The position numbers and the translations under genes were made by a program. A stretch of DNA of 64,000 bases from Nilaparvata lugens (taxonomy: Eukaryota; Arthropoda; Insecta; Hemiptera; Delphacidae), in assembly GCF_014356525.2 (NCBI RefSeq), contig NC_052509.1, positions 33,007,852 to 33,071,851 of the forward strand. The letters are read 5' to 3'. Positions 59,771-64,000 of this stretch are shown here, piece by piece (position 1 is the first letter of the stretch; every line of letters starts with the position of its first letter). The notes under the pieces are model-generated. The model was given only the letters and a program-made list of their open reading frames with translations. It was not told the DNA's origin and ran no database searches.

Positions 59771-61715
59771 TTATTGCTTAACAATTTTTATATCCGACCA
59801 ATTTGGCGACTTATGTGTTACCAGCAACACATAATTTTTACATTTAATGTTAAAATGCTGAATTGTTCCTGTGTCAATGCAGGAAGCAAATCTTTGCGGC
59901 AAATACACCTCACATTTCCTTCCTGCATTCCTTATTTTTAAAATTACACGACGACCGTGTTTATTGGTGTCCTCTTGAGCCGAGATGATGGGGTATGGTA
60001 GATCCTCCTTCAACTCCCTCAGCGGGATCCACGGTTTGGGTAGAGGTTTGTTTATGAGTTGGACAAAGTCCTCCACCTCCTTTATTAGCAGGGCAAGTGA
60101 GGAGTCATGCTCTATTCCAGCTCGTTTCTGTTGGAAAATATTCGATTAGTGTTTTATTTGTTTCAGATCATACTAGAGATTGATAGATTATTGATCGATT
60201 ATTGTCTCAACTTGCCATCATTGAATTGGCATTCTCTGCATAAAGTGAGTAATTTCAGTTATTGAAATAATATTGCTAACATTGTTGCATGATCGGTTAC
60301 TTTAAACAATAATATCTCATAATTCAATTTCTAAGCATTTCAAATAATATTTCCTTAGCATTCTAATCATTTCAAATAATATTTCCTTAGCATCAATTTC
60401 TAATCAGTTCAAGGAAACTAACATTTATGCATGATCGATTACTTTAAACAATAATATCTCATAATTCAATTTCTATTCGGTTCAAATAATATTTCCTTAG
60501 CATCAATTTCTAATAATTTCAAATAATATTTCCTTAGCATTCTAATCAGTTCAAGGAAACTAACATTTATGCATGATCGATTACTTTAAACAATAATATC
60601 TCATAATTCAATTCCTATTGGGTTCAAATAATATTTCCTTAGCATCAATTTCTATTCGGTTCAAATAATATTTCCTTAGCATTCTAATCAGTTCAAGGAA
60701 ACTAACATTTATGCATGATCGATTACTTTAAACAATAATATCTCATAATTCAATTTCTATTCGGTTCAAATAATAATTCCTCAGCATCAATTTCTATTCG
60801 GTTCAAATAATATTTCCTTAGCATTCTAATCAGTTCAAGGAAACTAACATTTATGCATGATTGATTGCTTTAAACAATAATATCTCATAATTAAATTTCT
60901 ATTCGGTTCAAATAATATTTCCTTAGCATCAATTTCTATTCGGTTCAAATAATATTTCCTTAGCATTCTAATCAGTTCAAGGAAACTAACATTTATGCAT
61001 GATCGATTGCTTTAAACAATAATATCTCATAATTCAAATAATATTCCCTTGCATTCTAATCAGTTCAAATAATATTTCCTTAGCATTCTAATCAGTTCAA
61101 GGAAACTAACATTGTTGCATGATCTGTTACTTTAAACAATAATATCTCTTGATTCAAATAATATTTCCTTGCATTCTAATCATTTCAAATAATATTTGTA
61201 TCAAATAATCAAAGACTTGTATGTGTACAGATTTTTTTAACAATCAATCACGGGAAAAAAATCTGTGCATACACAAGTTAATAATATTTGTTGGAACTAA
61301 CCTTTGTTTGTGAGCAGATTGACTGCTCCTCCTCCTCCTCATCCCCGCTAACTTCAGGCTTCTCAAACAGCAGCCTCCTCTTCGCCTGCTTCTGCTTGTT
61401 GCTCACTGTTGTTAGCACCACACGCCACGGAGTCCAGGTAGCAGCTGGAGCTAGACGTTGAAGAGGGCTGTCTGGGATGATAATCTCCCCGCCTGGTGAT
61501 GGTGGTTCCACGCTGAGCGGTGAGGGGACGGGTACAGCAGGGGACGACTCAGCAGCGAGGGCAGCTTTCCGCTGCCAGTAGTTGAGGATGCGTTGGTGTG
61601 CTGGTGCGCTATCTGGTAAGATGAACGATTGAGAAGATGATGGAGAACTCATCTCGTACAATGTGTGAAGTATACTCAAATCTGGCTCTGATGTAAATGA
61701 TAATTTTCCTCTCAT
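59771..61715 (-). CDS. Two-exon Polinton gene, acidic N-terminus plus conserved C-terminal domain
   Basis: Exon 1 is 61302-61715 and exon 2 is 59771-60127. Exon 1 ends CAAACAAAG|GTTAGT; exon 2 begins after 'ttttccaacag'. Both junctions are at phase 0, so the joined frame has 256 codons plus stop if ATG 61715 is used. A TATATAAA at about 61726-61733 suggests transcription from near 61700, which would favour the next ATG (61652). Exon 1 is Ser/Pro-rich then acidic; exon 2 resembles a small all-beta protein ('GRRVILKI', 'VYLPQRFA', 'NYVLLV') that I have seen associated with insect Polintons and that could bind nucleic acid. Function not established. Confidence 0.65.
60128..61301 (-). other. Intron of the two-exon gene
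   Basis: Bounded by GTTAGT at the donor and 'cgaatattttccaacag' at the acceptor on the minus strand. Almost entirely filled by the 142-bp tandem repeats. No frame of interest. Confidence 0.6.
60290..61200. repeat. Tandem array, ~142-bp unit, six to seven copies, with 37-bp sub-repeats
   Basis: 'aaggaaactaacatt' occurs at 60411, 60553, 60695, 60837, 60979 and 61099. Each unit also contains repeats of 'ttcaaataatatttccttagcat' and a 'tgcatgatcgatt' segment. Highly AT-rich. Confidence 0.92.
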
Positions 61716-61725
61716 CACTTATGTT

Positions 61726-61733
61726 TATATAGC
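61726..61733 (-). promoter_or_regulatory. TATA box for the two-exon gene (candidate)
   Basis: The complement reads GCTATATAAACATAAG just upstream of the first ATG (61715). At the usual 25-30 bp distance transcription would begin inside the first ~20 codons, so translation would start at the second ATG. Confidence 0.5.
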
Positions 61734-61739
61734 ATACGT

Positions 61740-62233
61740 TTCTCTCTCTGTTCCAGGCTCGTGCGAGTGAGAGCGTGCTACAAGTCGAAAAAAAAAATTC
61801 CCCTCTACACCACGTGCTCCCACATGTAAGTATTCTCTCTCCTATTACAAAAAACTGACACTCAATCATTTTTCAAATAGCATCCATCTGTCAGTAGACG
61901 GATCTCATCTAGAACTCAGCATGGAACGGTGAAAGCATCTGCTAGAAGTTGAAAAGAAATCTTCCCCATGTCAACCCACTCAAACATATTAGCATTGTCG
62001 GTTGAGTTCAGTTCTTTCACAACATAGAGCTCACTCAAACATTTTTTGAATAGCATTCTCGATTGATTCCAGTTAATTCCATTGTTTTCACAGCATTTTC
62101 TCACTTCTCAACTTGAGTTCCACACCTCATAAACAGTTGAGGTCTCGTTGAGGCAACACACCTGAGAGGAAGCTACAGCTGAGAGGAGCCAACTACACAG
62201 TCGAGCATGCAGCCATCACATGTAAGTACATTT
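61740..62233. other. Non-coding control region with splice donors
   Basis: Contains donors at about 61827 (CAT|GTAAGT) and 62221 (CACAT|GTAAGT), the latter after a short ATG-CAG-CCA-TCA-CAT. The 62-codon frame at 61916-62104 on the minus strand lacks an ATG and a domain. Confidence 0.4.
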
Positions 62234-62266
62234 TACTTTGATTTTATCCTGTGTGGAGGAGAGGAA

Positions 62267-62323
62267 AATTGTCCTCGGAGGACAATTTTTGTCCTCAGAG
62301 GACAGTTTTTGTCCTCGGAGGAT
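62267..62323. repeat. Three tandem palindromes GTCCTC(G/A)GAGGAC
   Basis: The copies lie at 62271-62283, 62291-62303 and 62311-62323 (the last one base off), separated by 7 bp of A/T-rich sequence. The first extends to a 21-bp perfect palindrome (62267-62287). They sit 11 bp past the stop of the minus-strand BIR gene. Confidence 0.85.
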
Positions 62324-62333
62324 GAAAAACCTT

Positions 62334-62954
62334 CTACAATATACTGCATGCATGCGATTTTACCTCATCTTTACGATACGGTATATCCGGAACATCCAAC
62401 CCCCGCTCTTCTTTCTCACACTCTTCATATAAACAAAACGGTAAATGCATTACTTTTTCAAATGGATTTTCGATAATATATTTGCAATAGACACATTGCA
62501 GATAGAATGGATTTTTATGTAAGAAATAACCATTTCTCGCAAAATACTCTGCTTTATTGGATAATGATTTACAAAAGTCACAATGTAGATGATGCTTTCC
62601 AAAATACTCTCCTTGAACAGATGAATCTTCTACACAATTGAAAGTTAAATATCTTTCTTCATATTCTCGTAGAATATTATTATCGAAATTCTCCTCTTCA
62701 ATTGTTATATTATCTTTCCTTCTACAGTTTGGGCTGCAGCTTGCATGTTCTATTGCTGGTATGTCACTTTCTTCCCATTTTCCCAAACAAATTGAACAAA
62801 ATACACATCGCACAATGTCTGGTGCAGATGAGAATATAAATACCTCTTTTGCCATGTTTTCCACGGACAAATGCGGAGAAGATTTCGACCATCTTCTATC
62901 AAAAGATAATAATCTTAATCTTTCATACAACATTATGTGATCTTGAGATATCAT
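62334..62954 (-). CDS. BIR-domain (IAP-like) protein of the Polinton
   Basis: 206 codons from ATG 62954. The first BIR has the family pattern: an N-terminal 'RLRLLSF..RW' (Arg14, Phe18), 'LSVENMA', then Cys50-x2-Cys53-x16-His70-x6-Cys77, the zinc ligands. The usual 'WEESDIP.IEH' is present. A second, degenerate BIR-like segment follows (~residues 124-180: 'YFARNGYFL', 'LQCVYC', then His and Cys at shorter spacing). No RING finger is seen, so a ubiquitin-ligase role is unlikely. By analogy with baculoviral IAPs it may block host cell death; this is inference. It lies antisense inside the presumed leader intron of the polymerase. Confidence 0.82.
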   Translation of the reverse strand: MISQDHIMLYERLRLLSFDRRWSKSSPHLSVENMAKEVFIFSSAPDIVRCVFCSICLGKWEESDIPAIEHASCSPNCRRKDNITIEEENFDNNILREYEERYLTFNCVEDSSVQGEYFGKHHLHCDFCKSLSNKAEYFARNGYFLHKNPFYLQCVYCKYIIENPFEKVMHLPFCLYEECEKEERGLDVPDIPYRKDEVKSHACSIL

Positions 62955-63043
62955 TTTCACACACAGCCTTCTTCTACCAATGCCAATTCACAACTGATTT
63001 AAAAACATGCTGTTGTACTCTATGTCATCCTGATCGTTATTCT

Positions 63044-63055
63044 TTTGTTTTTCAG
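63044..63055 (+). other. Splice acceptor before the polymerase ORF
   Basis: TTTGTTTTTCAG ends at 63055, a good pyrimidine tract plus AG; the first ATG after it (63067) opens the polymerase frame. Confidence 0.55.
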
Positions 63056-63066
63056 AATCTAACATC

Positions 63067-64000
63067 ATGCCGAGGGAATGCAGACTACACGGTGTCAATT
63101 CCGCAGCGGTGCTTCATCGCATAATCATCAACGATCCCGAGGAAATCGGTATCGAAAACGTGCTCGAGAGATCGAAACGGCGCGTTTTCGATATAATTAG
63201 GGAGCACGCAGCACGCCATGACGCGAACATGAAGTGGTTCATTGTACTGAATGTTTTGTTGTATAAATTAGTGGTGATGGATGATGAAGTTAGCGAGACT
63301 GTCTCATCTCTAATAAATCTCCATAGTTACTCCAACATAGCGCTAAACGTGCTTGAGAACTATGAAGATTTTAACGATCATTTCATGTTGGCTGTGAGAA
63401 AAATCATGTCATCATTTGACAACTTTGGCAGCGGTTGGGTTTTGAAGAAAATTGAGTCACTGGATGTGAACGTGATTAAATTTAATCCAATCTTCACATC
63501 CAGTTTCATTCAAACACCGCAATTTCTTAAAAACAAAAATTGTATTAAAAATGTCAAAAATCTGTCTGATGAAAAATGCTTTTTATGGTCAGTACTCGCG
63601 TATTTCCATCAAAAACCAAGGAACTCAGACTTGAGTGTAAAGTATTTGAGCAAGTTTGCTCACACACTTAATACGCAAGGAGTAAATTTCCCGGTGACGA
63701 CACGCGATATTAAGAAATTTGAAATGCTAAATCCGGATATTGCAATTCACGTCATCGCGTATGACAACAAAAAGTTTTTCCCCTACCGCACAAGCATTTT
63801 CCGCACTCATAAGCACCAAATTAACCTTTTAATGCTAAAAGCTGATGCAGGAAAAACTCATTTCTGTTTAGTAAATACTGCGAACGGGAAAAACAGGCTA
63901 TCGCGTCTTCTCTCCAACCTTTCGAAACACCATGGACAAGTACACATTTGTAATTTCTGTTTCCATAGATTTACATCGGTCAAATCCAAAAATTTTGATG
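63067..64000 (+). CDS. polB: Protein-primed DNA polymerase B, N-terminal part (runs off window)
   Basis: 311 codons are open to the window end with no stop. The N-terminus shows the conserved layout of insect Polinton/adintovirus polymerases: 'GSGWVLKKIESLDVNVIKFNP', then 'NCIKNVKN' and 'DEKCFLWSVLAYFH' (Cys171), 'INLLML' and 'THFCLVN', and the start of a zinc-binding segment 'HICNFCFHRF' that precedes the exonuclease domain. The exonuclease and polymerase motifs lie beyond the window. It copies the element's linear DNA from a protein primer. Not broken in the visible part. Confidence 0.9.
   Translation, partial: MPRECRLHGVNSAAVLHRIIINDPEEIGIENVLERSKRRVFDIIREHAARHDANMKWFIVLNVLLYKLVVMDDEVSETVSSLINLHSYSNIALNVLENYEDFNDHFMLAVRKIMSSFDNFGSGWVLKKIESLDVNVIKFNPIFTSSFIQTPQFLKNKNCIKNVKNLSDEKCFLWSVLAYFHQKPRNSDLSVKYLSKFAHTLNTQGVNFPVTTRDIKKFEMLNPDIAIHVIAYDNKKFFPYRTSIFRTHKHQINLLMLKADAGKTHFCLVNTANGKNRLSRLLSNLSKHHGQVHICNFCFHRFTSVKSKNFD

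Larger units (their letters stand above)
53510..64000. mobile_element. Polinton/Maverick (adintovirus-like) element, partial
   Basis: The hallmark set is present: hexon-like and penton-like capsid proteins, an adenain-like protease, a PLA2-domain protein and the N-terminal half of protein-primed DNA polymerase B. BIR-domain and other small genes accompany them. Left-side genes are on the minus strand and the polymerase on the plus strand, with regulatory DNA and introns between (59.2-63.1 kb). Integrase, packaging ATPase and terminal inverted repeats are not in the window; the element runs off the right edge. Several frames are intact, so it is not an old fossil. Confidence 0.9.

Noticed and set aside
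61916..62104. 62-codon minus-strand ORF
   Set aside because: No ATG at its start, no domain, within the presumed leader region.

Overview
The window looks like insect nuclear DNA: AT-rich background, non-LTR and LTR retrotransposons, microsatellites, spliceable leaders and a Polinton/adintovirus-like integrated element. A hemipteran, possibly a planthopper, is my best guess. It rests only on recalled similarity of the interspersed repeat near 46.0-46.3 kb, so it is weak. I recognise no ordinary single-copy host gene; almost everything supportable is mobile or repetitive DNA.

Layout. 1-11.4 kb: fragments of a non-LTR element (minus, cut by a 100-N gap), a BEL/Pao integrase (plus), a non-LTR element with endonuclease and reverse transcriptase (minus), an ORF1-type fragment (minus) and a Gag-like fragment (plus), set in AT-rich DNA. 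11,448-27,613: a 16.2-kb Ty3/gypsy-type LTR retrotransposon with a 4-bp candidate target duplication (ctgc), LTRs carrying ~148-bp tandem repeats, a Gag-protease ORF, a scrap of Pol C-terminus and no reverse transcriptase. It holds a 7.2-kb array of short hairpins. 27.6-32.05 kb: a near full-length non-LTR element (ORF1, ORF2). 32-46 kb: AT-rich DNA with a pair of inverted ~0.75-kb repeats and a possible LARD-like element (1.3-kb direct repeats around a 4.9-kb non-coding core). 46-47.35 kb: simple and tandem repeats. 48.5-53.5 kb: a second, minus-strand LTR retrotransposon related to the first, also without reverse transcriptase and with a 47-bp tandem array in each LTR. 47.35-48.54 and 53.51-64.0 kb: a Polinton/adintovirus-like element (the first piece duplicates the left part of the second).

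The Polinton-like module reads, on the minus strand, PLA2-domain protein, adenain-like protease, penton-like protein, small basic protein, hexon-like capsid protein and BIR-like and unknown small ORFs. Two further minus-strand genes lie to the right: a two-exon gene (59.77-61.72 kb) and a BIR (IAP-like) gene. The plus strand carries the N-terminal part of a protein-primed family B DNA polymerase that runs off the window. A TATA box and splice signals suggest a spliced leader feeding the polymerase.

The most unusual signal is in the 16-kb LTR element. Between 18.53 and 25.71 kb the sequence is built from probably more than 200 hairpins of the form stem-GNRA-stem. Stem changes are compensated (GTGC/GCAC, GTGT/ACAC, ATGC/GCAT, GGGC/GCCC) and the loop stays G-N-R-A on the element's sense strand only. 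The LTRs and the array flanks are also tiled with perfect hairpins of unrelated sequence, and one copy of the array hairpin sits in each LTR. This points to folded RNA (or single-stranded cDNA), not protein, as the thing being maintained, even though 69- and 339-bp periods keep long reading frames open in all six frames.

Caution: near-identical duplicates differ mostly by one-base deletions, a pattern typical of long-read consensus error. Several frameshifts and some duplications may therefore be assembly artefacts.
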